Shown: positions 43,029 to 51,745, counted from the first letter of the stretch. The stretch is DNA of 51,745 bases from Planctomycetota bacterium (GCA_029260755.1 JAJDCQ010000188.1:57501-109245); one strand, 5' to 3'. A program made the numbers and translations. The notes: generated by a model from the sequence alone, not told the origin.

Positions 43029-46000
43029 TCAGGGGCGTGCGACCTCGAGGACGATCACCCGCCCGGAGCTCGTCCCCGCGTGAACGACCGCGCGCGCCGG
43101 CCCGGAGGGCGTCTCGTGGATCGTGAGGGCGGTGACGCCATAGCCGGTCGGCGTCAGGTCCGTCCGGGCGATCCGCTGGCCGGTCGCGACCAGCCACACC
43201 TCGACGACCGAGCCGGCCGACGTGGCGATGAGGGCGTCGCCGAAGGCGATCCGCTGCGGCTCGTCGCTGCGGGGACGATGGCCGGTGAGGACCGCGCTCG
43301 GCGCGCCGGCGTCGGTCGGCGGCACGATCTGGATCGAGCCGTCGGTGAGGGCGATCGCGATCACGTCGCCGGCGGGCGAGGTGGCGAGCGCTCCGGCGCG
43401 CGCTCCGAGCTCGTGGCTCTCGACGGCCGCCCCGTCGGCGGCCCCGTGGAGGGTGAGGCGGGCGCCGTCGAAGGCGAGCGAGACGAGCCGTCCGTCGGGG
43501 AGGAACGCGAGCGCGTCGATCGGCGGGGCGACCGGGAAGGCGTTCAGCGTCCCGGTCCTCCAGAAGCAGAGCCGGCCGAGATCGGACGCGGACGCGATCG
43601 ACCGTCCGTCGGGCGTCGTGGCGAGGGCGGCGACGTGCGCTCGTCGGACCCAGCTCCCGCCGAGCTTGGTCGCCTCGTCGGCGTGCCCGGCGTGCATCTC
43701 GATCGCCTTGCGATCGGCGAGGTCGACCGCGATCACCCGTCCCTCGCCGGTCGCGACGACGACCCGCGCGGGGTCGGCGGTCGAGGCGAGGCTGGTGATG
43801 CGGGCGCCGAGCGCCAGGGGAGTCGGGTCGGGCGTGCCCGACCACAGGCAGAGCTGTCGCGCCCCCGCCGTGAGGAGCGCGCGGTCGGCGAGGCGGGTCG
43901 CGGTGTGGACCGGTCCGAGGTGGCCGCGGGCCGGCGGGAGCGGGATCTCGACCCGCGTCCGCAGGTCCCAGCGCCGGACGATGCCGTCGTTGCCGAGAGA
44001 CAGGCCGCGCTCCCCGTCGGGCGACAGGGAGACCGCCTGGACCCAGCTCTGGTGCGCGTCGAAGCGGGCGAGCGGCTGGCCGAGGTCGGAGGTGTCCCAG
44101 AGGAACACGGGCCCGGCCTGGCTTCCGGTGAGGGCGCGGGCTCCGCTCCGGTCGAGGGCGACGCCGCGGCACGCGTCGCCGTCGCCCGAGAGGGTGACGA
44201 AGCTCGCCGGGTCGTCGCTCCTCCCGCGGTCCCAGAGGCGCGTCCGTTTCCCGTCGAGCGGCTGGCCGGGCTGGCGAATCGGCGCCGCGAGGATCATCGA
44301 CGCGTCGGCGTTCGTCGCGACCGTCGGCGCGACTCTCGTCTTCGAGACGATCTCGGCGCGCCAGAGCTCGTCGCCGCTTGCGACGTCCCACATCTGCGCG
44401 ACGCCGTCCTGACGGCTGGTGACGAGGCGTCGTCCGTCGGCCGAGAGGGCCGCCTCGGTCACCTCGCTCTCCACCCGCCACTTCCGCACCGGTCGGAAGC
44501 TCGGTGGGTCGCGGACGAGGTCCGACACCTCGATCGCTCCGCCGCCCGTCGCGATCGCGATGCGGTCCGCCTTCGGCGCGGCCGCCACCGCGGTGATGGG
44601 ATCGGCGCTCGCCTCGATCGTCGCGGTCGCGCCTCGATCGACGTCGAACACGAGGACGGACCCGTCCGGCATCCCGGCGAACGCGAAGAGGCCATCGCCC
44701 GTCGCGGAGGCCGCCGTGAGCCTCTCCCCGCGGAGGTCGACCATCCGGTGGAAGAGCTCCCGGCCGGTGGCCGCGTCCCAGACGACGAGGGTGCCGTCGA
44801 GCCCCGCGGCGAAGACTCGCGTCCCGTCGGTCGAGAGGTCGGCGTTGATGCCCATCGCCGGGACGCGGAACGGTGCGTGGCCGAGGACGTCGGTGAGCTC
44901 GATGCCGTCGCCCCTCACGAACGCGGCTCCGCGCGGGAAGGCGACCGGCTGGTCCCGCCACGCCGGTTCGGCGGGCTCCGGCGGCGGCTCCTCGGGCGGC
45001 TCGACTCGATCGCCCGCCCGCGCGTGGTTCGAGCCGGTTCCCTCGGACCGGCCGGCTAGGTCCTTCGGCCCCGAGGTGATCAGGACGGCGACCGCGGCGA
45101 CGGCGAGCCCGCCGGCGACCGCGGCAGCGGCGACGAGGGAGCCCTGGCTCGAGCCCGTCCGGCCCTTGGGCGCGACCGCGACGGCGGGGCGGCGAGCCGC
45201 CCGGGCCTCGCTTCCCTCGAGGGCGCGCTCGATCGCGGCGACCGCCTCGGCCGGCGTCGCGTAGCGACCGTCGAGGTCGCGCGCGGCGAGGTTCGAGACG
45301 ATGCGCGCGACCGCCTCGCCGACCGTCGGGACGGCGTCTCGCGGGTCGGGGCAGTCCTGCGCCAGCCGACGGGCGATGATCGCGATCGGTCCGTCGTTTC
45401 CGAAGGGCGCCCGGCCGGTCACCATCTCGTAGAGGACGATCCCGAGCGAGTAGAGGTCGGTCCGGATGTCGAGCTCGTCGCCGTTCGCCTGCTCGGGCGA
45501 GACGTAGTGGGGCGTGCCGAGGAACGAGCCGGTCTGGGTCAGGCTCTGCGCCTCGTCCTCGTGCTTGGCGAGGCCGAGGTCGGTCAGCTTCACCGCGCCC
45601 TCGCGCGAGATCAGGATGTTCTCGGGCTTGATGTCCCGGTGGATGAAGCCCCGCTCGTGGGCGCAGTCGAGGGCGCGGGCCACCGCGAGCGCGATCTCGA
45701 GCGCGTCGCGATCGGCGAGGCGCCCCCGGCGGCCGACGAGCTGATGGAGGTTCTCGCCGTCGACGTAGGCGAAGGCGATGTAGGGCACCCCGCTCTTGTC
45801 GTCGACGCCGGCGTCGATGACCCCGACGATGTTGGGATGGTCGAGGGCGGCGGCCGCGCGCGCCTCGCGGACGAACCGGGCGACGTAGAGCGGGTTCGAT
45901 GACTTGCCCGGGTTCATCACCTTCAGGGCGACCTCGCGCCCGAGCGTCCGCTGGCGCGCCCGGAACACCTCGCCCATCCCGCCGCGGCCGAGGAAGTCGA

Positions 46001-46094
46001 GGATCTCGAACGCGCCGACCAGGCGGCGGATCTCCTCGGTCGGCCGGTCACCCTCGGGGATCGGGGTGGAGCTCGCGATTGGATGCTGGGTCAT
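43029..46094 (-). CDS. Ser/Thr protein kinase with large WD40-type propeller domain
   Basis: A 1021-residue protein. The kinase domain (about 30-290) has GRGGMGEV, Lys58, HRDIKPEN, DLG and SPEQ. A single membrane segment lies at about 322-345, followed by a Pro/Glu-rich linker and about 640 residues of WD40-like repeats (DTSDLGQPLARFDAHQ, LSPDGERGLSLGND and others), two propellers or one long solenoid. I chose the ATG at 46094; the open frame upstream would translate the repeat at 46154-46470. It is the largest of the four kinases here and stands alone. Confidence 0.94.
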   Translation of the reverse strand: MTQHPIASSTPIPEGDRPTEEIRRLVGAFEILDFLGRGGMGEVFRARQRTLGREVALKVMNPGKSSNPLYVARFVREARAAAALDHPNIVGVIDAGVDDKSGVPYIAFAYVDGENLHQLVGRRGRLADRDALEIALAVARALDCAHERGFIHRDIKPENILISREGAVKLTDLGLAKHEDEAQSLTQTGSFLGTPHYVSPEQANGDELDIRTDLYSLGIVLYEMVTGRAPFGNDGPIAIIARRLAQDCPDPRDAVPTVGEAVARIVSNLAARDLDGRYATPAEAVAAIERALEGSEARAARRPAVAVAPKGRTGSSQGSLVAAAAVAGGLAVAAVAVLITSGPKDLAGRSEGTGSNHARAGDRVEPPEEPPPEPAEPAWRDQPVAFPRGAAFVRGDGIELTDVLGHAPFRVPAMGINADLSTDGTRVFAAGLDGTLVVWDAATGRELFHRMVDLRGERLTAASATGDGLFAFAGMPDGSVLVFDVDRGATATIEASADPITAVAAAPKADRIAIATGGGAIEVSDLVRDPPSFRPVRKWRVESEVTEAALSADGRRLVTSRQDGVAQMWDVASGDELWRAEIVSKTRVAPTVATNADASMILAAPIRQPGQPLDGKRTRLWDRGRSDDPASFVTLSGDGDACRGVALDRSGARALTGSQAGPVFLWDTSDLGQPLARFDAHQSWVQAVSLSPDGERGLSLGNDGIVRRWDLRTRVEIPLPPARGHLGPVHTATRLADRALLTAGARQLCLWSGTPDPTPLALGARITSLASTADPARVVVATGEGRVIAVDLADRKAIEMHAGHADEATKLGGSWVRRAHVAALATTPDGRSIASASDLGRLCFWRTGTLNAFPVAPPIDALAFLPDGRLVSLAFDGARLTLHGAADGAAVESHELGARAGALATSPAGDVIAIALTDGSIQIVPPTDAGAPSAVLTGHRPRSDEPQRIAFGDALIATSAGSVVEVWLVATGQRIARTDLTPTGYGVTALTIHETPSGPARAVVHAGTSSGRVIVLEVARP

Positions 46095-46153
46095 CGCTCT
46101 CGCCTGGACTGGACGGAGGAGTCGAATCCAACCCTCGCAGTCTAGGCGCTCGA

Positions 46154-46470
46154 GGGCTATCAAGCTCGTTCCGGTGCCGATGGGCTCGCCTTCGGCGAGC
46201 AGGATGTCACCACGGAGGCACAGAGAACACGGAGGATTCACGGAGGACGCGCCGAGTGGTCGAAGACCCGGATCCCCTCCGAGGCTCCTCCGTGCCTCGG
46301 TGACTCCGTGGTTTCATCCCCTCGTCGGAGGCGAAGCCAACCAACCCGGGCTGAGCTGGTCGCGTCTCTCTCCGTGAGTCCTCCGTGCCCTCCGTGTCTC
46401 CGTGGTTTCATCCTCTTCGCCGATGGCGAAGCCGGTGGGTCCGCGGTCACCTGAGCCAGCTTGATAGCCC
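46154..46470. repeat. Long inverted-arm intergenic repeat, CACGGAGnn family
   Basis: A 317-bp element filling the space between two minus-strand genes. The left arm reads GGGCTATCAAGCT (46154-46166), then the small hairpin GCTCGCC-TTC-GGCGAGC (about 46184-46200), then four 9-11-base units of CACGGAGnn (46209-46246). The right end mirrors this in reverse complement: units at about 46366-46414, a GGCGAAG-type hairpin, and AGCTTGATAGCCC ending at 46470. A second, inner right arm lies at about 46280-46320. Overall it is a mobile-element-like structure with imperfect terminal inverted repeats but no transposase gene. Confidence 0.85.
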
Positions 46471-46479
46471 CTATGCGGG

Positions 46480-47517
46480 CTAGTCGAGGAGCCACTCCAG
46501 CTCGTGGCGGGCCAGGAACTCCCGGAGCTGGCGGGGACGCACGACGCCGACGGCGCGGCGGCCGCGCGGGGGGCGGGCGCGGTCGAGGAGCGGTGAGGCG
46601 GCGCCGACGAGCCGGGCGAGGTCCGGCAGCGGCGCGCCGATCTCGAGGCCGTGGCGGAGGGCGGTCGCGAGCCTGCCGAGGCTCTCGACGATCTCGTCGT
46701 CGCTCGGGCCATCGCCGGGGATTCGTCCGCCGGTCGGCCGCCACGAGACGAGGGCGTGGAGCGTCCCGTCGGCGTCGTACACGCCGCTGCCGCTCATCCC
46801 CGGCAGCGGCATCTCGAGGATCGAGGGATGCATCGTCTCGTAGGGCGAGGCGCGGAGAGTCGAGCTTCGCGGGAGGCGATGCGGGTGGAGCGAGACGATG
46901 CGGTAGCGGGCGTCGGGCGCCTCCGCCGGCGCGATCGACGCGGGGCGGAGCGGCGGATCGCCCGGACGCGGGAAGGCCTCGAGGATCGCGAGGTCGCCGT
47001 CGACCGTTCGGGAGAGCTCGAGCAGGATCGCCGGCAGGACGACCCCGCGGAGCGCGTCCTCGGTCGCGCGCTCGACGTCGGTGTCCCGCCAGGCCCGGTC
47101 GAGCTCCGCCCGGAGACGGAGCTGCTCGACGTCGGGCACGACCGGTGCCACCGCGATCATCGTGAGCTCGCCGCCCTCGAGGTCGGGGGCGCGCAGCCAG
47201 CTCATCGACGCGAGGGCGAGCTCGCGGGCGACGTGCTCGTTCGTGAGGATGAAGGTGCCGCGCGAGGACGCGTGGATGACGACGCCGTTCGCCATCGAGC
47301 CCGAGCTGTCCTCGATAGCGACCGGTCCGTCGGGGAAGCCATCGGCGGCGGCGCCCCACGCCCGCGGCGGTCGAAGCTCGAGGAACCGATCCGGAATCGA
47401 CGCGGGAAGGGGCGGAGGGGAGTTGCACGACGCGCCGAGGGTGGCGACCATCGGGAGCACGATGAGCCAGCCGAGCGAACCGGGTCTCGATCGGGACCTC
47501 GCCCCTACCGCCTTCAT
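46480..47517 (-). CDS. Trypsin-like serine protease, predicted lipoprotein
   Basis: A 345-residue exported protein. The signal peptide ends in the lipobox LGASC. The chymotrypsin-like triad is visible: His in TNEHVAREL, Asp in DGDLAILEAF and Ser in PGMSGSGVYD, with the oxyanion Gly residues around it. Fold and order match HtrA-type peptidases without a PDZ domain. The chosen start is the ATG at 47517; its 5' end overlaps the opposite-strand transglutaminase gene by 56 bases because the lipoprotein signal needs this start. A longer start at 47541 is possible. Peptide hydrolysis at the cell surface is inferred. Confidence 0.85.
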   Translation of the reverse strand: MKAVGARSRSRPGSLGWLIVLPMVATLGASCNSPPPLPASIPDRFLELRPPRAWGAAADGFPDGPVAIEDSSGSMANGVVIHASSRGTFILTNEHVARELALASMSWLRAPDLEGGELTMIAVAPVVPDVEQLRLRAELDRAWRDTDVERATEDALRGVVLPAILLELSRTVDGDLAILEAFPRPGDPPLRPASIAPAEAPDARYRIVSLHPHRLPRSSTLRASPYETMHPSILEMPLPGMSGSGVYDADGTLHALVSWRPTGGRIPGDGPSDDEIVESLGRLATALRHGLEIGAPLPDLARLVGAASPLLDRARPPRGRRAVGVVRPRQLREFLARHELEWLLD

Positions 47518-48127
47518 CGAGTCGGATGCTCCGAGCGTCATCGCGTTCGCAGAGGCCGCGGTCGGCGACGCCGACGACGATCTCGAGCGGGCGCGCCGGC
47601 TGTTCCGGGCCGTCCGCGACGAGATCCGATACGACCCCTACTCCGCGAACATCCTACCCGAGACCTACCGGGCGACCGTCGTCGTGCAGCGCGGCCGCGC
47701 GTTCTGCGCGCCGAAGGCGGTCCTCATGGCGGCCGCCGCGCGTGCGCTCGGAATTTCGGCCCGGGTCGGCTTCGCGGATGTCCGCAACCACCTCGCGACC
47801 GAGAAGCTACTCGCCCTGATGCGGACCGACGTCTTCTACTTCCACGGCTACACGGCGCTCCTCCTCGATGGGCGTTGGGTGAAGGCGACGCCCACGTTCG
47901 ACCGCGAGCTGTGCGCGCGATTCGGCGTCGCGCCGCTCGAGTTCGACGGTCGGGAGGACGCGCTCCTCCACCCCTTCGATGGCGAAGGGCGACAACACAT
48001 GGAGTACATCAGAGATCACGGCAGCTTCGACGACCTGCCGCTCGATCGCCTGATCGCCGTCTGGCGCGAGGGGTACCCCCACTTCTTCGAGGGTGGCGGG
48101 CTCGCCGAGGATCCCGGGGCAGGCTGA
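47462..48127 (+). CDS. Transglutaminase-like cysteine peptidase-fold protein
   Basis: A 221-residue cytoplasmic protein. The transglutaminase core has Cys in GRAFCAPKAVLMAA, His in FYFHGYTALLLDG and Asp in KATPTFD, the expected triad order. Members of this group act as peptidases, amidases or amide-transferases; the substrate is unknown. The N-terminal APTAFIESDAPSVIAFA is typical of the family, so the start must be near the ATG at 47462, which lies inside the 5' part of the opposite-strand protease gene. Confidence 0.87.
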   Translation: MSQPSEPGLDRDLAPTAFIESDAPSVIAFAEAAVGDADDDLERARRLFRAVRDEIRYDPYSANILPETYRATVVVQRGRAFCAPKAVLMAAAARALGISARVGFADVRNHLATEKLLALMRTDVFYFHGYTALLLDGRWVKATPTFDRELCARFGVAPLEFDGREDALLHPFDGEGRQHMEYIRDHGSFDDLPLDRLIAVWREGYPHFFEGGGLAEDPGAG

Positions 48128-48269
48128 CCCGTTTGATTCGGGGCGTCGTTCCGCGTGCGTCCCGACCGGGGATCGGTGTTCCGTCGTAACCGGTTGCCGA
48201 GAAAGACGAATCGACCAGGCTCCGGATTCGGGCCCTCCTTTGCGAAAACTCGCGGCGAGGAGGGCAGTC

Positions 48270-49352
48270 ATGCTCGCGTCTACGAATCTCCCGACCCGGA
48301 TCCTTCGAAGCGTCCGCACCGCCGCGATCGCGGCGCTCGTCAGCGGCGCGTTCATCACCGTCGCGATCGCCGAGGCGCGGGCCGGCGCCTGGTCCGTTCG
48401 CCACCAGTGGGACGAGGCGATCCCGGGCGATCCCGACGGGACCACCTTCGCCGGCGGCTACGAGGCCTACGTCCGGAGCGTCGCGGACGGATGGGTCGGC
48501 GACCGTGAGCGCGCCCGCGACTGCGCCGACTTCTCCTACTCGCTCATGATCGACTACGCGGCGCTGCACGGGCTGCCCGTCGCGTTGAAGAACTACGAGG
48601 GCGGACGGTTCGTCGCCGTTCGCTCGACCGACGCGCGCTTCGGCAGCAAGGAGGCGTATCTCCGCTGGGCGCTCGTGAACCTCGGCGCGCAGAACCTCGC
48701 CGACAACACGTTCAAGATCGGCTACGACGAGTGGCGCTGGGGCGACATGGTCCTCATGGACTGGAACCAGACCGACACGCCGCCCAACTACCCCGGGCGG
48801 ACCGTCTGGCACACCTACGTCGTCGGCGATCCCGGCAAGACTGCCTACTGGGGCACCTACAACCGGGTCACCCAGCCCGACGGCTCGATCAGAGTCGTGC
48901 CGCAGCCGATCACCCGGATCACCGGGCGCAGCGTCACCGACCGCCTCGTCGAGCATCCCGACCGCCACGGCCTCGCCCCGCGCCGCTGGTCGTTCATGCG
49001 GGTGTTGAAGACCGACCCGGTCCTGCCCGCCGATGACGAGATCGGCGCCGGCGACGAGGACGAGGCGCAGCCCGAGACGGGTCGCTTCGCCGTGAAGAGC
49101 TCGATCTCCGCCGGCAACGTCCGTCGCGAGCCGCGGATCGCCGACGGCAACGTCGTCGGGCGCGTCGGCGCCGGCGACGAGCTCACGGTGATCGCCCGGG
49201 CCGGGCGGTGGCTCCGGCTCGCGGGCGAGCAGCCGCGCTGGGTCCACGACAGCCTCCTCGACCGCCTCCCCGACGCCGCCGCCGCGTCCGAGCGCGCTCC
49301 GGCCGAGGGCGCGACCGATCGGATCGGCGGGATGCTCGGCTCGAACCGTTGA
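48270..49352 (+). CDS. Secreted protein with Cys/His-containing N-terminal domain and C-terminal bacterial SH3 domain
   Basis: A 360-residue exported protein. The signal peptide spans about residues 1-37 (cleavage near ARA-GA). The main domain has DCADFSYSLMIDYAA and later VWHTYVVGD, a Cys-plus-His pattern suggestive of NlpC/P60-like or transglutaminase-like cysteine amidases, but neither family's full signature is present. A bacterial SH3 domain occupies about residues 268-335 (NVRREPRIADGNVVGRVGAGDELTVIA shown by NVRREP and VGAGDELTVI), usually binding cell-wall peptides. Probable envelope or cell-wall enzyme. Start ATG 48270 follows GAGGAGGG. Confidence 0.82.
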   Translation: MLASTNLPTRILRSVRTAAIAALVSGAFITVAIAEARAGAWSVRHQWDEAIPGDPDGTTFAGGYEAYVRSVADGWVGDRERARDCADFSYSLMIDYAALHGLPVALKNYEGGRFVAVRSTDARFGSKEAYLRWALVNLGAQNLADNTFKIGYDEWRWGDMVLMDWNQTDTPPNYPGRTVWHTYVVGDPGKTAYWGTYNRVTQPDGSIRVVPQPITRITGRSVTDRLVEHPDRHGLAPRRWSFMRVLKTDPVLPADDEIGAGDEDEAQPETGRFAVKSSISAGNVRREPRIADGNVVGRVGAGDELTVIARAGRWLRLAGEQPRWVHDSLLDRLPDAAAASERAPAEGATDRIGGMLGSNR

Positions 49353-49359
49353 ACGGCGA

Positions 49360-49440
49360 GGGGTCGGGTCCGGGCGCGTCGCGCTCTTCCCCTTCCTCAC
49401 TCAGGTCACGTCGCGCTGCGGCGAGCCCGGACCCGACCCC
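49360..49440. terminator. Long inverted repeat downstream of the SH3 protein gene
   Basis: A 16-bp perfect stem (GGGGTCGGGTCCGGGC at 49360-49375 with its complement at 49425-49440) encloses a 49-base loop and is followed by TTTCCT. It begins eight bases after the stop at 49352. The long loop is unusual; it may be a terminator or an mRNA-protecting stem. Confidence 0.6.
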
Positions 49441-49505
49441 TTTCCTCGGCCGTTTTCTCCTCCTATCCTCCGGGACGACCGACGTTCGCTCCGGAGGATC
49501 GCTCG

Positions 49506-51467
49506 ATGACGACCGCTACCCCGCTCTGGACCCCGTCGCCCGACCGCGTCGCCGCGGCGAACGTGACCGCCTTCCGCGAGGCGGCGGCCGCGCGCTTCGG
49601 CGTGCCGCTGCCCGACTGGGCGGCTCTGTGGCGGTGGAGCACCGAGCATCGCGATCAGTTCTGGGAGGCGGTCTGGGACGACGCCGGCGTCATCGCGTCG
49701 AAGCGCTGGGACGCCGTCCTCGAGAACGACGACGCCTTCCCCGGTGCGACCTGGTTCGGCGGGGCGCGCCTCAACTACGCGGAGAACCTGCTCCGCCGGC
49801 GGGACGACGCGGTCGCGATCATCTCCTGGACCGAGCGGGGGGACCGCCGGCGCCTGACGTTCGCCGAGCTCGCCCGCGAGGTCGCCCGAGTCGCGAAGGC
49901 GCTCCGCGGCGAAGGCGTCGGCCAGGGCGATCGGGTCGCCGCCTACCTCCCGAATCTCCCCGAGACGGTGGTCGCGGGGCTCGCCGCCTTCAGCATCGGC
50001 GCCGTCTGGTCGAGCTGCTCGCCCGACTTCGGTACCGGCGCGGTCGTCGATCGGTTCGGTCAGATCGAGCCGAAGGTGCTCCTCACGACCGACGCCTACA
50101 CCTGGGGCGGCAAGCGATTCGACGTCCTCCCGAAGGTGCGCGAGGTGCTCGGGTCGATCCCGAGCGTCGCGCGGACGGTGATCGTGCCCTACGCGGGCGA
50201 AGGCGCCCCCGACCTCACCGGGCTCGCCGGCCCCGTGCTCTGGGACGACTGGGCGGCCGGCGGCGACGGCGCGGAGCTCGCCTTCGAGCAGCTCCCGTTC
50301 GATCACCCGCTCTACGTCCTCTACTCATCGGGCACGACGGGGAAGCCGAAGGCGATCACCCACGGGGCGGGCGGGTCGCTCCTGCAGCACCTGAAGGAGC
50401 ATCGCCTCCACAGCGACGTGAAGCGCGACGACCACGTCTTCTACTTCACGACGTGCGGCTGGATGATGTGGAACTGGCTCATCACCGGCCTGGCCGCCGA
50501 GGCGGCGATCGTCCTCTGGGACGGCTCGCCGTTCCACCCGGAGCCCAAGGTGCTCTGGGACATGGCCGAGCAGGAGCGCCTCACCCACTTCGGGACGGCC
50601 GCGCGCTACATCGCCGCGATCGAGAAGGAGGGGCTGAAGCCGCGCGAGAGCCACGACCTCGCCGCGCTGCGGGCGGTCATGTCGACCGGCAGCCCGCTCG
50701 CGCCCGAGAGCTTCGACTACGTCTACCGCGACCTCAAGAGCGACCTCCAGCTCGCGTCGATCTCCGGCGGCACCGACATCGTGAGCTGCTTCGCTCTGGG
50801 CAACCCGGTCGGACCGGTCTGGCGGGGCGAGCTCCAGACCCGCGGGCTCGGGATGGACGTCGAGGTCTTCGACGACGACGCGGCGCCGATCCGCGGCGAG
50901 CCCGGCGAGCTCGTCTGCCGCAAGCCCTTCCCGTCGGCGCCGATCTACTTCTGGAACGACGAGGACGGCGCCAGGTATCGGGCCGCCTACTTCGAGCGCT
51001 TCCCCGGCGTGTGGCGCCACGGCGACTGGTGCGAGCTCACCGAGCACGACGGGATGATCATCTACGGCCGCAGCGACGCCGTCCTGAACCCCGGCGGCGT
51101 CCGGATCGGCACGGCCGAGATCTACCGCCTGCTCGAGCAGATGGACGAGATCGCCGATGCGGTCGTCGTCGGTCAGGACTGGGAGGGCGACGTCCGGGTG
51201 GTCCTCTTCGTGAAGATGCCCGAGGGGAAGATCCTCGACGACGAGCTCCGCGCGGCGATCCGGAAGCGGATCCGGTCGGCGGCGAGCCCGCGCCACGTCC
51301 CGGCCGTGATCGTGCAGTGCCCCGACGTGCCGCGGACGATCAACAACAAGATCTCCGAGCTGGCCGTGAGGAACGTGCTGCACGGGCGTGAGGTCCGGAA
51401 CCGGGATGCGCTGGCGAACCCGGAGGTGTTGAGCTTCTTCGAGGATGTCGAGGAGCTGCGGGGGTAG
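49506..51467 (+). CDS. aacS: Acetoacetyl-CoA synthetase
   Basis: A 653-residue ANL-superfamily adenylating enzyme. The P-loop is YSSGTTGKPKAITHG; further motifs are ISGGTDIVSCF, HGDWCEL and YGRSDAVLNPGGVRIG, and the C-terminal Lys is in RTINNKISELAV. The N-terminal WxxS and the substrate-pocket WF.GARLNYAENLL match acetoacetyl-CoA synthetase rather than acetyl-CoA synthetase. It activates acetoacetate to acetoacetyl-CoA for ketone-body use or polyester cycling. The ATG at 49506 follows CGGAGGATCG. No other ketone or PHB gene is in the window. Confidence 0.95.
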   Translation: MTTATPLWTPSPDRVAAANVTAFREAAAARFGVPLPDWAALWRWSTEHRDQFWEAVWDDAGVIASKRWDAVLENDDAFPGATWFGGARLNYAENLLRRRDDAVAIISWTERGDRRRLTFAELAREVARVAKALRGEGVGQGDRVAAYLPNLPETVVAGLAAFSIGAVWSSCSPDFGTGAVVDRFGQIEPKVLLTTDAYTWGGKRFDVLPKVREVLGSIPSVARTVIVPYAGEGAPDLTGLAGPVLWDDWAAGGDGAELAFEQLPFDHPLYVLYSSGTTGKPKAITHGAGGSLLQHLKEHRLHSDVKRDDHVFYFTTCGWMMWNWLITGLAAEAAIVLWDGSPFHPEPKVLWDMAEQERLTHFGTAARYIAAIEKEGLKPRESHDLAALRAVMSTGSPLAPESFDYVYRDLKSDLQLASISGGTDIVSCFALGNPVGPVWRGELQTRGLGMDVEVFDDDAAPIRGEPGELVCRKPFPSAPIYFWNDEDGARYRAAYFERFPGVWRHGDWCELTEHDGMIIYGRSDAVLNPGGVRIGTAEIYRLLEQMDEIADAVVVGQDWEGDVRVVLFVKMPEGKILDDELRAAIRKRIRSAASPRHVPAVIVQCPDVPRTINNKISELAVRNVLHGREVRNRDALANPEVLSFFEDVEELRG

Positions 51468-51487
51468 CCGTCGCACCCGTTGACGGC

Positions 51488-51633
51488 GGCTCGCCTACGG
51501 CGAGCAGATGTCACCACGGAGACACGGAGAACACGGAGGATCCACTGAGGGACCTCCAGAGTCTCGCTCGTGTGACTGCTCCGTGACCTCGCGTTTCGCG
51601 GGGCCTCTCCGTGTCCTCCGTGTCTTCCATGGG
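51488..51633. repeat. Inverted-arm intergenic repeat, CACGGAGnn family, shorter copy
   Basis: The left arm begins with the hairpin GCTCGCC-TAC-GGCGAGC (51489-51505) and ATGTCACCACGGAGACAC, the same start as the copy at 46154-46470, followed by three CACGGAGnn units. The right arm, at about 51605-51633, is the reverse complement of the units but decays earlier. The element lies 20 bases after the acetoacetyl-CoA synthetase stop. Downstream bases 51634-51745 show no gene. Confidence 0.82.
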
Positions 51634-51745
51634 AAGGCCCCTCCGTCAAGGGGAATCTCAGGGGGGCCGACGTGGCGGCTCCCCGTTCGTCCTTCCGTCT
51701 CTTCTCCCGGCTCCGATCCGCTGGAAGTGAATGCCGAATTCGCCT

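Noticed and set aside
51173..51649. Minus-strand frame reading through the repeat at the end of the window
   Set aside because: It is antisense to the acetoacetyl-CoA synthetase gene and reads the CACGGAGnn repeat; no ribosome site.

Overview
The window is GC-rich bacterial chromosome with dense, mostly well-supported genes. It starts inside a 23S rRNA gene and ends just after an acetoacetyl-CoA synthetase gene. The mixture of four large Ser/Thr protein kinases (three with C-terminal WD40-type propellers, one with TPRs), a nickel superoxide dismutase, many paralogous membrane proteins of unknown function, a MamK-like actin, and start codons that are often GTG suggests a Planctomycetota-like bacterium, probably aquatic or marine. 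This is an inference from gene content; Myxococcota or another complex-signalling phylum cannot be excluded without running the 23S sequence against a database.

Layout. 1-1090: 3' end of 23S, 5S and a strong intrinsic terminator. 1266-3610: a secreted lipase and a class V aminotransferase (minus strand). 3672-4989: promoter, tRNA-Ile(GAT), tRNA-Ala(TGC), then the nickel SOD gene sodN and its maturation protease sodX. 5135-7103: an orphan glycine-rich hydrophobic protein and a secreted von Willebrand A protein. 7223-10705: GntR (YtrA-like) regulator, ABC ATPase and a permease fused to a propeller-like domain, translationally coupled. 10867-14963: lipoprotein, GH5 glycosidase, stand-alone receiver and PAS histidine kinase overlapping tail to tail. 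14971-18106: guaB-guaA (GMP synthesis), with an IMP dehydrogenase of eukaryote-like type. 18189-22239: three tandem paralogous membrane proteins of unknown function. 22415-23922: zinc-type dehydrogenase and a small protein with an H1-like Ala/Lys tail. 23947-30654: aminotransferase, ftsH, Ser/Thr kinase with TPRs, pdxJ and a membrane protein, all minus strand. 30744-36945: SGNH-like membrane protein followed by two Ser/Thr kinase-WD40 proteins packed with 0-1 base between genes. 37033-41621: the most interesting locus, two coiled-coil proteins, a MamK-like actin and a serine recombinase whose catalytic serine position is threonine, behind a near-consensus promoter and an AT-richer, inverted-repeat-laden intergenic region (41642-42061). 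42107-46094: cation-diffusion transporter and a fourth kinase-WD40 gene. 46480-49352: trypsin-like lipoprotein, transglutaminase-like protein and a secreted SH3b protein. 49506-51467: acetoacetyl-CoA synthetase.

Three intergenic repeats (11674-11814, 46154-46470, 51488-51633) are built from 9-base units of the form CACRGAnnn arranged as facing inverted arms; two sequence families share this architecture. They are non-coding, although they produce spurious open frames.

The candidate undescribed system is the actin/coiled-coil/inactivated-recombinase locus: a MamK-family filament protein without a magnetosome island, two probable filament partners, and a DNA-binding protein derived from a recombinase, expressed from a region that looks like a complex DNA-binding site. 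All family comparisons were made from memory; no search was run.
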